NCBI RefSeq assembly: GCF_918698005.1
Contig: NZ_CAKKLJ010000001.1
Location: 434,001-498,000 of the forward strand
Length of the DNA stretch: 64,000 nt
Direction: 5' to 3'
From: Microbacterium sp. Bi121
GTDB taxonomy: Bacteria; Actinomycetota; Actinomycetes; Actinomycetales; Microbacteriaceae
The notes beneath the pieces were generated by a model. The model had not been told where the DNA came from and made no database searches. It saw nothing but the letters and a program-made list of their open reading frames with translations. Shown here in pieces: positions 24,694 through 33,507 of this stretch. The first letter of the stretch is position 1; each line of letters begins with the position of its first letter. The position numbers and the translations under genes are program-made.

Positions 24694-25723
24694 CCGGCAG
24701 CGCCTCTGGATGCTCCTGCTGCAGCCAGATCATGACCTTCTCGCGCACGAGGCATCGCAGATCCCACTGATCGCCGGAGTTCGCCGATGACACCGTGAAC
24801 CGCAGCGTGACGTGCCCGCCCTCCGAACCGGTGACGACCATGCCTGCCGAACGGCGGTCCCAGGCATCCGAGCCCTCGATGATCTCCATGAACTTCTCGC
24901 GCACGGCATCCACCGGAACACGCCAATCGAGGTCCATGTAGACGGTGCCGAGGATCTTGTCCGACCTGCGCGTCCAGCTCTCCACCGGCTGCGATGTGAA
25001 GTACGTGCAGGGCAGGATCAGCCGGCGCTCGTCCCAGATGTAGACGACCACGTACGACAGGTTGATCTCGCCGATCCGCCCCCACTCGCCCTCGATCACG
25101 ACGACGTCGCCGACGCGGATCGCGTCCGTGAACGCGATCTGCACCCCGGCGATGAGGTTGCCGAGCGTCGACTGCGCGGCGAGACCGGCGATGATGCTGA
25201 CGACACCGGCCGATGCCAGGATGCTGGTGCCCACCGCCCGCACCTCGGGGAATGAGAACAGCACCACCCCGACCGCGATGACACCGACCAGAACCACGGC
25301 GAGCCGATTGAGGACGGTGAGCTGCGTCTGGCGACGCCGGGCCTCAGGGCTCGTGGCATCCTTGCGGCTGTCGTACTGCATGAGCCGTTCCATGCCGAAC
25401 GTCACCAGCGTCGACAGCAGCCACGCGCCGACCAGCACCGTGGCGATGAGCAGCAGACGATCGAGCACCGGCCACCACGACAGCGACGCCGGTGCGGTCG
25501 TGGCGCAGACGATCCACGCGGCGATCACGAACGCCAAGGTCATGCCAGGCACGCGGATGCGTCGCTCCAGGTCGGCGATCCACGCTGAGCGGCCGCGCGC
25601 GCGACCCGCGACGAACCGTACGCCGGTCACGATCACCGAGACGATCACGACCGCCACGACTGTTGCGATGAGCGTGCCGATCCACGAGGTCCATTCGAGC
25701 GTGAACTCTGCAAGAGAAGCCAT
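24662..25723 (-). CDS. MscS-family mechanosensitive channel
   Basis: 353-residue small-conductance channel releasing solutes under hypo-osmotic stress. Four or so N-terminal helices precede the pore helix region ASAGVVSIIAGLAAQSTLGNLIAGVQIAFTD, of which AGLAAQSTLGNL is the glycine/alanine-rich pore-lining stretch; the beta domain follows with VGDVVVIEGEWGRIGEI and the cytoplasmic cage at the C-terminus. Its 3' end overlaps the emfourin-like gene convergently by 32 bases. Confidence 0.93.
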   Translation of the reverse strand: MASLAEFTLEWTSWIGTLIATVVAVVIVSVIVTGVRFVAGRARGRSAWIADLERRIRVPGMTLAFVIAAWIVCATTAPASLSWWPVLDRLLLIATVLVGAWLLSTLVTFGMERLMQYDSRKDATSPEARRRQTQLTVLNRLAVVLVGVIAVGVVLFSFPEVRAVGTSILASAGVVSIIAGLAAQSTLGNLIAGVQIAFTDAIRVGDVVVIEGEWGRIGEINLSYVVVYIWDERRLILPCTYFTSQPVESWTRRSDKILGTVYMDLDWRVPVDAVREKFMEIIEGSDAWDRRSAGMVVTGSEGGHVTLRFTVSSANSGDQWDLRCLVREKVMIWLQQEHPEALPVTRVMLDRPA

Positions 25724-25770
25724 CGATCCACCCTAGACAGACGAGCAGTCCGGGGCGCAACCCCCTTGCT

Positions 25771-25787
25771 TCCGCGGTCACCGCGGA
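25771..25787. promoter_or_regulatory. Perfect palindrome in the divergent promoter region
   Basis: TCCGCGGT-C-ACCGCGGA, with 8-bp arms, lies between the divergent mscS (starts 25723) and VOC (starts 25831) genes. A -10-like TCTAAT (25794-25799) follows on the plus strand. Likely a repressor operator; regulator unknown. Confidence 0.5.
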
Positions 25788-25830
25788 GCACGATCTAATC
25801 ACCCGAGAACAGCCCGCCGAGGGAGCCGCG

Positions 25831-26733
25831 ATGTCTCAGAAGATCATTCCCAACATCTGGTGCAATCAGAACGCCGACGAGGCGGGTGAGTTCTACGCCG
25901 GCCTCCTGCCCCATACGACATCGAAGGTCACAGCCCGGTATCCGGACGTCGTCGCGGACTGGCAGGCCGAGTTCGCCGGCAAAACGCTCACGGTCGATGT
26001 CGACGTCGACGGCTTCCAGCTGTCGCTGATCAATGCGGGGGACGAGTTCCGCCCGAATCCGTCCATCTCGTTCATGCTGAACTTCGATCCGGTCCGTTTC
26101 GACGGCGATCGGGATGCCGCCCGTGCCAGCCTGGACGAGGTCTGGGCCGGACTCGCCGAGGGCGGCACCGTTCGCATGGAGCTCGGCGAGTACCCGTTCA
26201 GCCCTCGGTACGGGTGGGTCGAGGATCGCTTCGGCGTCAACTGGCAGCTCATCCTCACGAACCCCGAGGGCGAGTCGCGTCCGTTCCTCATCCCGCAGTT
26301 GACGTTCACGGAGTCGGTCGACGGCAAGGCCAGGGAAGCGGCGGAGTTCTACGCCTCGCTGTTCCCCGACGGAGAGGTCGGCTATATCGCGGTGCACCCG
26401 CCGGAGTCGACGCACGCACAGCCCGGCACGGTGATGTTCGGCGAGTTCGAACTGGCGGGGCAATGGTTCTCGATGATGGACGGCGGCCCCGACCACGATT
26501 TCGCCTTCGACTGCGGCATCTCGCTCGAGGTGCGCGTCGCCGATCAGGACGAGCTCGATCACTACTGGAATGCCCTCACCGCCGTGCCGGAGGCCGAGGT
26601 GTGCGGGTGGCTCGCTGATCGATACGGGCTCAGTTGGCAGATCATTCCGGAGAACATGGGCGAGCTCATGTCGCGTCCGGACGCGTACACGAAGATGATG
26701 GGGATGAAGAAGCTCATCATCGCCGATTTCTGA
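25831..26733 (+). CDS. Two-domain VOC-family (PhnB/3-demethylubiquinone methyltransferase-like) protein
   Basis: 300-residue protein with two tandem VOC domains of the PF06983 kind. The first starts IIPNIWCNQNADEAGEFYAGL and the second IPQLTFTESVDGKAREAAEFYASLFPDGE, each ending in a DRFGVNWQLI / DRYGLSWQII motif. Despite the historic methyltransferase name these are metal-fold proteins of unknown substrate. Ribosome site GAGGGAG precedes ATG 25831. It probably forms an operon with the next gene, which begins 9 bases after its stop. Confidence 0.9.
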   Translation: MSQKIIPNIWCNQNADEAGEFYAGLLPHTTSKVTARYPDVVADWQAEFAGKTLTVDVDVDGFQLSLINAGDEFRPNPSISFMLNFDPVRFDGDRDAARASLDEVWAGLAEGGTVRMELGEYPFSPRYGWVEDRFGVNWQLILTNPEGESRPFLIPQLTFTESVDGKAREAAEFYASLFPDGEVGYIAVHPPESTHAQPGTVMFGEFELAGQWFSMMDGGPDHDFAFDCGISLEVRVADQDELDHYWNALTAVPEAEVCGWLADRYGLSWQIIPENMGELMSRPDAYTKMMGMKKLIIADF

Positions 26734-26741
26734 AGGACGCC

Positions 26742-27470
26742 ATGGGACTGTTCACGCAGCGCGAGGAAGACGAGAACACCTGGGCTGCGCTGCCCGGAGA
26801 GCCGCGCGGGCCGAGGGATGCCGCCGAGGTGCTCGACACGGCACCCGTCGTCGACCCGATGGAGGTGGGCCTCGGCGCGCAGTACACGTCGGTCGTGTTC
26901 CCCGTCGCGCCACCCGCCCCTGAGGCATCGGATGCATCGGATGCCGCGCCGAAAGACCCTGCAGCCGAACCGGACCCGCACGTGCTCGGCCCCGGCCTGC
27001 TGCCGACGCCGTTCACGGCCGACGAGATCCACGCGGGCGCGCGCGGCGGCAAGACGATCCGGATGCTGGTGGAGGAACCCGATGGCGCATCGCACATCAG
27101 GGTCAACCGGTTCCGGGATGCCGATGACGAGGGTGCGACGCTCGAGCGCTGGATCTCGGGCCCGACCGGCATCGTCCAGGGCGAGATCACGAGCTCGCGC
27201 GTGACCTGGCGCGAGCTGCAGGGGCACGCGGCGTTCCCCGCTGATCTGACGACGCTGTCGTCCGAGACGCTGGAGTTGCCGATCGGACGCGTGGAGTGCC
27301 TGCGCTACGAGGTGCGCGAGTCGTCGGATGCCGCCCCGGAGGCGTTCTGGTTCGCGGTCAACCACCCGGGGATGCCGGTGCGGTACGAATCGCGGGTCGA
27401 TGCAGGCATACAGCGCACGGGTTCATCAGGCATGCAGCGCACGACTGTGATCGCGATCGCGCGACCCTAG
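26742..27470 (+). CDS. Hypothetical protein
   Basis: 242-residue protein of a family I do not recognise. The first ~80 residues are acidic and Ala/Pro-rich and look disordered; residues about 88-240 form a compact mixed alpha/beta domain with TIRMLVEEPDGASHIRVNRF, TWRELQGHAAFP and AFWFAVNHPGMPVRYE. No signal peptide or membrane helix. ATG 26742 has an AAGGA ribosome site and lies 8 bases beyond the VOC stop, so it is probably co-transcribed. It ends convergently, overlapping the FAD oxidoreductase by 4 bases. Confidence 0.75.
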   Translation: MGLFTQREEDENTWAALPGEPRGPRDAAEVLDTAPVVDPMEVGLGAQYTSVVFPVAPPAPEASDASDAAPKDPAAEPDPHVLGPGLLPTPFTADEIHAGARGGKTIRMLVEEPDGASHIRVNRFRDADDEGATLERWISGPTGIVQGEITSSRVTWRELQGHAAFPADLTTLSSETLELPIGRVECLRYEVRESSDAAPEAFWFAVNHPGMPVRYESRVDAGIQRTGSSGMQRTTVIAIARP

Positions 27471-28699
27471 ACGCCGGGCTCGATCCGCTCGAAGCGCTCC
27501 GGCCTCGCTCCGAGGCCGACGAAGCGTCCGGTCAGATGCGTCAGCCGAGGGTGATCGCGCAACAATCGCAGAGGCAGGGGCAGCGGCGCATCAGGAGTCC
27601 GCTCCGCGATCAACGGACCCTGCAGCCGACGCTGCACGAACTGCGTGACCCGTGTCGGCCATGAGCGTCGACGTTGGACACGGCGCAGGTCTCGGTTGGT
27701 CGGTGCACCGCCGCCGCGAAGCACCGGCCCGAGGATGCGGGCAGCGGCCACGGCATCCTGAATCGCGAGGTTGATCCCGACCCCGCCCGCCGGCGACATC
27801 GCGTGCGCGGAGTCGCCGATGCACAGCATCCCGGAGGTGAACCAGCGGCGTAGCCGTTCCAGCCTGACCCGCAGCAGGTGCACGTCGTCGGTGGTGACGG
27901 CGGCGACGGCATCCGCCATGCGGGGCGAGATCCGCCCGATGCGCTGCTTCATGATCGTGAGGTCGGCGTCCGTGCCGCTCCACGTGCCGGCCGGGATCAC
28001 GTGGGCGATCTGGAAGAAGTCGCCGCGGTCGATCGTGATGATCATCCCGGAGCCCGCCTGGATGAACGGGTACGTCTCACCGTCGCGCTTGGCCAGGCGG
28101 AACCAGAGGACGTCCATCGCGGCGGCGACGCCCGTCGGATGCAGGCCGGCGGCGGAGCGGACGTCGGAGTCACGGCCTGACGCATCGACGACGAGGCGTG
28201 CGCGGATCGTGACGTCGCCGTCGGGGCCCGCGCCGGCGACTCCGGTCACGCGGCCGTCGTCTCTGCCGTCTTCACGGATCAGGCCGTCGATGCGCGTCTC
28301 GCGGATGAGCGTGAATCCCGGATGCCGCGACGCGCTTTCGGCGAGCAGATCGAGGAAGTCCCACTGCGGCATGAACGTCATGACCTTGCGGCGCGTGGGC
28401 AGGCGGGTGAAGTCGGCGAGCACGAGCTCAGACCCCTGCCAGCTGACGGTGACCCGCTCCATGTCGTCGTGCGGCAGGGCCAAGAACTCGTCCAGCAGGC
28501 CGAGGTCGGCGAGCAGCTCCTGCGTCGACGGGTGGATCGTGTCGCCGCGGAAGTCGCGCAGGAAGTCGGCGTGCTTCTCGATAACGGTGACGCGGATGCC
28601 GTGCCGCAGAAGCGCGAGCGCCAGCATGAGCCCGGCCGGGCCTCCGCCGACGATCGCGCAGTCGGTGTCGATGCGCTGGCTGCTCCCTTCGGTGCTCAT
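27467..28699 (-). CDS. FAD-dependent monooxygenase (UbiH/PHBH-like)
   Basis: 410-residue flavoprotein. FAD motif CAIVGGGPAGLMLALALL is at residues about 14-31, and GDSAHAMSPAGGVGINLAIQDA (about 290-311) is the GD motif contacting the FAD ribityl. The DG-type middle motif is in LVVDASGRDSDVR. Family members hydroxylate aromatics, polyketides or quinone precursors with NAD(P)H and O2. ATG 28699 starts MSTEGSSQRIDTDC. It is alone, so substrate cannot be inferred. It is divergent from the 108-residue gene. Confidence 0.92.
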   Translation of the reverse strand: MSTEGSSQRIDTDCAIVGGGPAGLMLALALLRHGIRVTVIEKHADFLRDFRGDTIHPSTQELLADLGLLDEFLALPHDDMERVTVSWQGSELVLADFTRLPTRRKVMTFMPQWDFLDLLAESASRHPGFTLIRETRIDGLIREDGRDDGRVTGVAGAGPDGDVTIRARLVVDASGRDSDVRSAAGLHPTGVAAAMDVLWFRLAKRDGETYPFIQAGSGMIITIDRGDFFQIAHVIPAGTWSGTDADLTIMKQRIGRISPRMADAVAAVTTDDVHLLRVRLERLRRWFTSGMLCIGDSAHAMSPAGGVGINLAIQDAVAAARILGPVLRGGGAPTNRDLRRVQRRRSWPTRVTQFVQRRLQGPLIAERTPDAPLPLPLRLLRDHPRLTHLTGRFVGLGARPERFERIEPGV

Positions 28700-28793
28700 G
28701 AGTCCAGGATCGTCCTCTCGTGGCGAAGTTGCACGCATGGTCGATGCTGCGATAGCCCTAGGCTGTCCCGCGAGACGGATACGAGGGGGAACC

Positions 28794-29120
28794 ATGCCTG
28801 CTGCTGAAGAGGCGTCCCGGCTGCTGGGGCTCGCGCATCACACCTATGACCGGGGTGATGCGCTGCTGCAGATCGCCGTGGATGTCAGCCTGCTCACGGG
28901 AGAGAAGTCGTCGTTCGGCTCGGCCGGGAACATGGCGTCGCACGATGAGAGCATCGGGTACTTCCTCGGCGAGGTCGAGAAGATCGGATGGCGGCTCGAG
29001 TCGAGCGCCTTCACGTTCATCGAGAGCGGCGCGACGACCTCTGCGCGGATGTGGGGGACGGGCGAGGGCGTCGTGAATCACGGCGCCGTCGTCGGGTACT
29101 ACGTGTTCCGGCGGGCGTGA
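28794..29120 (+). CDS. Small hypothetical protein
   Basis: 108-residue protein starting MPAAEEASRLLGLAHHTY, preceded by a GAGGGGGAACC ribosome site. Mixed alpha/beta, no signal or membrane segment, with FGSAGNMASHDESIGYFLGEVEKIGW in two parts of the centre. Unknown family. It lies divergent to the FAD oxidoreductase (94-base gap) and upstream of rnhA on the same strand with a 30-base gap. Confidence 0.7.
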   Translation: MPAAEEASRLLGLAHHTYDRGDALLQIAVDVSLLTGEKSSFGSAGNMASHDESIGYFLGEVEKIGWRLESSAFTFIESGATTSARMWGTGEGVVNHGAVVGYYVFRRA

Positions 29121-29150
29121 AGCCGCGCCGTCCCCCGTTACGGTTGAAGG

Positions 29151-29852
29151 ATGACGATCACCGCCGCGGCAGACGGCTCAGCCCTCGGTAATCCAGGCCC
29201 GAACGGCTGGGCGTGGTACATCGACGACGACAACTGGGCGGCGGGCGGATCCCCCCACGGCACGAACAATCAGGGCGAACTGCAGGCCGTTCTCGAGCTG
29301 CTGCAGGCGACGGCCGCGACCGGCGAGTCGCTGCTGATCATGTGCGACAGCAAGTACGTGATCGACTCGATCACCAAGTGGATGCCGGGCTGGAAGCGCC
29401 GCGGATGGCGCAAGGCCGACGGCGGGCCGGTGCTGAACCGCGACCTCATGGAGGCGCTGGATGCCGCGATGCAGGACCGCGACGTGAAGTTCGCGTGGGT
29501 CAAGGGGCATGCCGGGCACGATCTCAACGAAGCCGCAGACGAGCGGGCGAATGCCGCCGCGAAGGCGTATCAGGCGAAGCGCGAGCCGAACCGCGGTCCG
29601 GGCTTCGCCCTGGGTGCGGCGGCCTCTGCCCCGGTCCCCGTCCCGACGTCCGAGTCCCCCTCAGCGCAGCCGCTCTGGGCCGAGGCATCCTCGCTTCTCG
29701 ACGTCTTCGACACCCCTGACGATGCGGCTGGGTCCGCGGCATCCGCCATCGACCTGCACGTGGCACTCACACCCGACGAGCACGCACGCCTACGCGATCG
29801 CGCCGACGCGCAGGGCATCTCGCTCGAGCAGGCACTGCGCCGCCTGATCTGA
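29151..29852 (+). CDS. rnhA: Ribonuclease HI with C-terminal extension
   Basis: 233-residue RNase H, degrading the RNA strand of RNA:DNA hybrids. The DEDD set is complete: Asp8 (AADGS), Glu43 (QGELQ), Asp66 (MCDSKY) and Asp130 (EAADERAN), with His120-region VKGHAGHD. The RNase H domain ends near residue 145. After a Pro/Ser/Ala linker the last ~33 residues (DLHVALTPDEHARLRDRADAQG onward) resemble a ribbon-helix-helix or small helical tail. Known RNase HI proteins are about 155 residues, so the tail is an addition. Confidence 0.94.
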   Translation: MTITAAADGSALGNPGPNGWAWYIDDDNWAAGGSPHGTNNQGELQAVLELLQATAATGESLLIMCDSKYVIDSITKWMPGWKRRGWRKADGGPVLNRDLMEALDAAMQDRDVKFAWVKGHAGHDLNEAADERANAAAKAYQAKREPNRGPGFALGAAASAPVPVPTSESPSAQPLWAEASSLLDVFDTPDDAAGSAASAIDLHVALTPDEHARLRDRADAQGISLEQALRRLI

Positions 29853-29854
29853 GG

Positions 29855-30493
29855 TCAGGGCTTCGCGGTCATCCAGGCGACCACGACATCGCCGATCATC
29901 GAGCGCAGGTGCTCGCGGCGGTCCGCGGCGAGCAGGTCGCGGTCGAACAAGTACCCGAAGGTGTGCTGATTGGCCACCTGGAAGAAGCAGTACGAGCTGA
30001 TCAGCAGGTGCACGTCGAGGGCGTCCACGTCGGTGCGCACCGACCCCTCGGCGCGGCCGCGCTCGAGCACCGTCTCAAGCACGTCGACGGCAGGCTGGTT
30101 CAGCGTACGCAGGGCGCCCAGGCGCTTGATGAACTCGCCGTGATGGATGTTCTCGATCGAGACCAGGCGGATGAACGCGGTGTGGTTCAGGTGATGGTCG
30201 TACGTGAGCTCGGCGATCTGACGAAGCGCCTCGACCGGGGGCAGGTCGCCGGCGTGGATCGACTGCTCGGTCTCGCGGATGCCGCGGTAGGCGTTCTCGA
30301 GCACGGCGAGGTAGAGCTGCTCCTTGCCACCGAAGTAATAGTAGATCATCCGCTTCGTCGTCAGGGTGCGCTCGGCGATCTCATCCACCCGCGTCCCCGC
30401 GTAGCCCGACTCGGCGAACGCCTCCGTCGCGACCTCGAGCAGCTCTGCCCTGGTCCGCTCGGCATCGCGCTTCCGCACGACCGGTTCGCTCAC
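29855..30493 (-). CDS. TetR-family transcriptional regulator
   Basis: 212-residue repressor. The TetR HTH is at residues about 10-55 (AERTRAELLEVATEAFAESGY, then RVDEIAERTLTTKRMIYYYFGGKEQLY). The C-terminal ligand domain is of the FadR/AcrR-like helical type. GTG 30493 is preceded by GGGGGTGG; GTG 30508 and ATG 30532 are alternatives. It is the last gene of the TRAP/aroE operon, and I infer it controls the divergent quiC/TRAP promoters through the 20-base palindromes at 35363-35427. Confidence 0.9.
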   Translation of the reverse strand: MSEPVVRKRDAERTRAELLEVATEAFAESGYAGTRVDEIAERTLTTKRMIYYYFGGKEQLYLAVLENAYRGIRETEQSIHAGDLPPVEALRQIAELTYDHHLNHTAFIRLVSIENIHHGEFIKRLGALRTLNQPAVDVLETVLERGRAEGSVRTDVDALDVHLLISSYCFFQVANQHTFGYLFDRDLLAADRREHLRSMIGDVVVAWMTAKP

Positions 30494-30509
30494 GCTGTCC
30501 ACCCCCACA

Positions 30510-31484
30510 TCATGCCCCACCCGCCAGCACACGCCGCGGATTCACGACCATCAGCTGATGCTCGGTCGCCTGATCGAGCCCCGCCGACCGCAGTTGCGGA
30601 AGCACGGTCTCGAACAGATGCGACATCCTCCACGACGGCGTGTGCGCCGAGCGCCACGAAGGCGGGGTGACACGACTGAACACGGCGGCGTCGTGCGAGA
30701 GCACGATGCGGTCGGCGTAGCCTGCGTCGAGCAGCTGCAGCAGCATCCGCACCCGATCCTCATCGCGGCCGACGTGCTCCATGCCGAACCGATCGAACCC
30801 GAGGAAAGAGCCGCGGTCGGCAAGACCGCGCAGGTACGCGAAGTCGGTCGAGTCACCGCTATGGCCGATCACGACCCGGTCGAGCGGCACGCCCAGGCGC
30901 TCGAGCTCGTCCTGCTGGGCGATACCGCCCCGGGATGCCGCGTGCGAGTGCGTCGTGATCGGCACGCCCGTTCGGCGATGCGCCTCGGCTGCAGCCGCGA
31001 ACACGCGTGCTGCGTCCGGGGTGAGGCCCGCGTCTCCCGAGGCGATCTTGATCATTCCCGCCCGCACGTCGGTGCCGGCGATGCCGCGCTCGATGTCGCC
31101 GACGAAGAGCTCCACGAGCGGATCGGGACCGTCGACGACGAGCCCTGGTCCGTTGAGCCTGAAGTACGGGGGCAGGACTTCTGCTGCGTAGCATCCGGTT
31201 GCCGCGACGATCTGCACCGGCACGCGCGCTGCGACATCGGCGACGCGTCGCACATCACGGCCGAGGCCGATGACCGTGAGGTCGACGACGGTCCGGACGC
31301 CGCGGGCGTGCAGATCGGTGAGGGTCTGCACGGCGCGTTCGATCCACAGCGACTCATCCCATTCCGGGTGAGGCATATTGATGTCGAGCTCGGGGTCGGT
31401 GACGAAGACGTGCTCATGGATGAGGGTCACCCCGAGGTCGTCCCCGCTCACCTCCCCCGTGAACGTCGGAATCGAACGCGCCAT
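30510..31484 (-). CDS. Phosphotriesterase-family hydrolase
   Basis: 324-residue TIM-barrel metal hydrolase. Binuclear metal ligands are visible: H23 and H25 (LIHEHVF), the bridging Lys in RAGMIKIASG, His in ITTHSHA, His in VIGHSGD and Asp in VLSHDAAV. Family members are mostly lactonases or esterases; true phosphotriester activity is rare. It follows the DctP gene by 8 bases in the shikimate/quinate-type operon, where hydrolysis of a lactone or ester form of the imported cyclitol acid would make sense. This is inference. Confidence 0.92.
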   Translation of the reverse strand: MARSIPTFTGEVSGDDLGVTLIHEHVFVTDPELDINMPHPEWDESLWIERAVQTLTDLHARGVRTVVDLTVIGLGRDVRRVADVAARVPVQIVAATGCYAAEVLPPYFRLNGPGLVVDGPDPLVELFVGDIERGIAGTDVRAGMIKIASGDAGLTPDAARVFAAAAEAHRRTGVPITTHSHAASRGGIAQQDELERLGVPLDRVVIGHSGDSTDFAYLRGLADRGSFLGFDRFGMEHVGRDEDRVRMLLQLLDAGYADRIVLSHDAAVFSRVTPPSWRSAHTPSWRMSHLFETVLPQLRSAGLDQATEHQLMVVNPRRVLAGGA

Positions 31485-31492
31485 GCAGGTGA

Positions 31493-32524
31493 TCACTCGG
31501 AGGTCGAGCGGATGGCCTCGTAGACCGCGAGGGAGTCTCCGGTCAGGGCCCCGGAGAGGTACTCCTCCGCGGTGGCGCTGAACGCGTCGCGGTCGACATC
31601 GTCGACGACCTCCCAGTCGCCGCCGGAGCGCCACTCGTCCAGCACCGTCGCCTCGTCCTCGTCGACGCACGACGTGACCTCGGTGATGGCCTTCTCTGTG
31701 GCGGCGCTCAGCGCCTCCTGCTGCTCGTCGCTCAGCTCGGTCCAGACCTGGCCGATGATGACGAGGTTCGTGTTGAGCTGGTGCGAGCTCAGGCTGACGT
31801 AGTCCTGCACCTCCTTGAGGTTGGAGGCGACGATGTTCGTGATCGGGTTCTCCTGGCCGTCGACCGTTCCCTGCTGCAGGGCGAGGTAGAGCTCCTCGTA
31901 CGCGACCTCTGTCGCCTCGGCGCCGAGCGCCTTGGCGTTCATCAGGAACTGCGGCGATCCGGGGAAGCGCATCCGCAGCCCCTGCAGGTCGTCGGGAGTG
32001 CGGATCGCCTTGTTCGCGGTGAACTGGCGAGCACCGGCCGACCATGCCCCGAGCGTGTGGACACCTGTCTCGGCCTCGAACGCCTCGGTGACGGTGTCGG
32101 AGGCGTCGCTGGCCATGAAGCGCGCCAGGTGGTCGGCGTCGTCGAAGGCGTATGCCGCGTCGAGCACGCTGATCGGTTCGTAGACGGCGCCGAGGGCGGA
32201 TGCGCCCTGGATGTCGATGTCGATGTCTCCGGATGCCACTGAGGCGATGCGGTCGGCGTCGCCTCCGAGCTGGCTGGACGGGAAGATCTCGATCTCGAGT
32301 CCCACGTCGGCCGCCGCCACCTCATCGGCGATGACCTGCGCCCCGCAGCGGTGCTGGGGCTGGTCCTCGTTGTAACTGTGGGCGAGCGTGAGCTTCTGCG
32401 TCGCTCCGGTGTCGCCGGCGTCGCCGCCGGTGCCCTCTCCTCCGCTGGAGCAGGCGACCAGCAGCATTGCCGGTGCTGCGACAAGGGCGAGCCACATCGT
32501 TCGCCGCGTGCGTCGTGCGTTCAT
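31493..32524 (-). CDS. TRAP transporter substrate-binding lipoprotein (DctP family)
   Basis: 343-residue DctP/TAXI-type binding protein. A twin-Arg-rich signal ends in lipobox LVAC with Cys25. The mature chain has LTLAHSYNEDQPQHRCGAQ at the start and the conserved substrate-carboxylate Arg in GLRMRFPGSPQF. It delivers an organic acid to the DctQM membrane pair encoded upstream. ATG 32524 overlaps the aroE stop (ATGA). The ligand is inferred to be shikimate or quinate from neighbours. Confidence 0.93.
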   Translation of the reverse strand: MNARRTRRTMWLALVAAPAMLLVACSSGGEGTGGDAGDTGATQKLTLAHSYNEDQPQHRCGAQVIADEVAAADVGLEIEIFPSSQLGGDADRIASVASGDIDIDIQGASALGAVYEPISVLDAAYAFDDADHLARFMASDASDTVTEAFEAETGVHTLGAWSAGARQFTANKAIRTPDDLQGLRMRFPGSPQFLMNAKALGAEATEVAYEELYLALQQGTVDGQENPITNIVASNLKEVQDYVSLSSHQLNTNLVIIGQVWTELSDEQQEALSAATEKAITEVTSCVDEDEATVLDEWRSGGDWEVVDDVDRDAFSATAEEYLSGALTGDSLAVYEAIRSTSE

Positions 32525-33507
32525 CGGTTCTCTCCTCTTTCTGGTGCGTGTGGTGCTGTTTCGGGTGGTGCTGTTTCGGGTCGTGCTGTTTCGGGTGTTG
32601 CTGGGGTCGTGGCCGCCTCGGCGGCGACCAGGTCGTGGAGGTCGGCGAGCATCGCCGTTCGGTCGGCGCGCTCCCCGGTGAAGATCTCGAAGGCGTCGGC
32701 TGCCTGGTGCATGGCCATGCCGAGGCCAGACATTGTGCGGATGCCGCGGGCGCGGGATGCCGCGAGCAGCGCGGTGTCCGCGGGGCGGTAGACGATATCT
32801 GCGACACGGGAGCCGCTCGGCAGAAGCGCGACGTCGAACGGCGTGCCTGGATGGGCGGCCATGCCGATCGGGGTCGCGTTGACGACGAGGTCTGCGCCGG
32901 CGAGCTCGACCGGCAGATCGACGAGGGCTGCCGCGCGTGCTGCGGCGCCTCCGAGCGCACTCACCTGCGCGGCGAGCGCGGCGGCGCGGTCGGGCACCTG
33001 GTCGACGAGCACGAGCTCGTCGATCGGACGCTGTGCCAGAGCCGTGGCAACGGCTGAGCCGGCGCCTCCGGTTCCGAGCAGCACGACGCGGCCGAGGGGC
33101 TCTGTGCCGAAGGCGTCCGTCAGCGCGGCGCCGAAGCCGGTGACGTCGGTGTTGTGGCCGATGGTGCCGGCATCCGTGAACACCACCGTGTTCACCGCAC
33201 CCACCGCGCGGGCGCTGTCACTGAGGTCGTCGAGCAGCGGCAAGACGGCCTGCTTGACGGGGTGGGTGATGTTGAGGCCGTCGAATCCGAGCCTCTGCGC
33301 CGCCCGCAGCAGAGTCTCGAGATACTCGGCGGTGCCCTCGGCCGGTGCGAGATCGATCGTCCGGTACACGTAGTGCATGCCGTGGCGAGCGCCCTCGAAC
33401 TCGTGCATCGGCGGCGTGAGCGACGGGGTGACGCCCTCGCCGATCAGTCCGATCAACACGGCCGGCCGGCGATCGAGCTCGGTGCGGGAATGACCGGCGA
33501 GCGTCAC
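32521..33507 (-). CDS. aroE: Shikimate/quinate dehydrogenase (AroE family)
   Basis: 328-residue NAD(P)-dependent dehydrogenase interconverting shikimate (or quinate) and 3-dehydroshikimate (or 3-dehydroquinate). The substrate site has GLNITHPVKQAVLPLL with the catalytic Lys, AVGAVNTVVF, and HNTDVTGF with the catalytic Asp; the nucleotide site is LLGTGGAGSAVATAL. It sits inside a TRAP transporter operon between dctM and dctP, so it is probably a catabolic YdiB/QsuD-type enzyme rather than the biosynthetic AroE. The last ~30 residues are PET-rich repeats (see 32545-32602). GTG 33507 overlaps the dctM stop. Confidence 0.92.
   Translation of the reverse strand: MTLAGHSRTELDRRPAVLIGLIGEGVTPSLTPPMHEFEGARHGMHYVYRTIDLAPAEGTAEYLETLLRAAQRLGFDGLNITHPVKQAVLPLLDDLSDSARAVGAVNTVVFTDAGTIGHNTDVTGFGAALTDAFGTEPLGRVVLLGTGGAGSAVATALAQRPIDELVLVDQVPDRAAALAAQVSALGGAAARAAALVDLPVELAGADLVVNATPIGMAAHPGTPFDVALLPSGSRVADIVYRPADTALLAASRARGIRTMSGLGMAMHQAADAFEIFTGERADRTAMLADLHDLVAAEAATTPATPETARPETAPPETAPHAPERGENR
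32545..32602. repeat. 15-base tandem repeat inside the aroE 3' end
   Basis: About three and a half copies of a 15-base unit containing GGTGCTGTTTCGGGT, with small changes, encode a PETA(R/P)-type five-residue repeat in the C-terminal tail of the AroE-like protein. Likely a slippage-prone, disordered tail. Confidence 0.75.
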
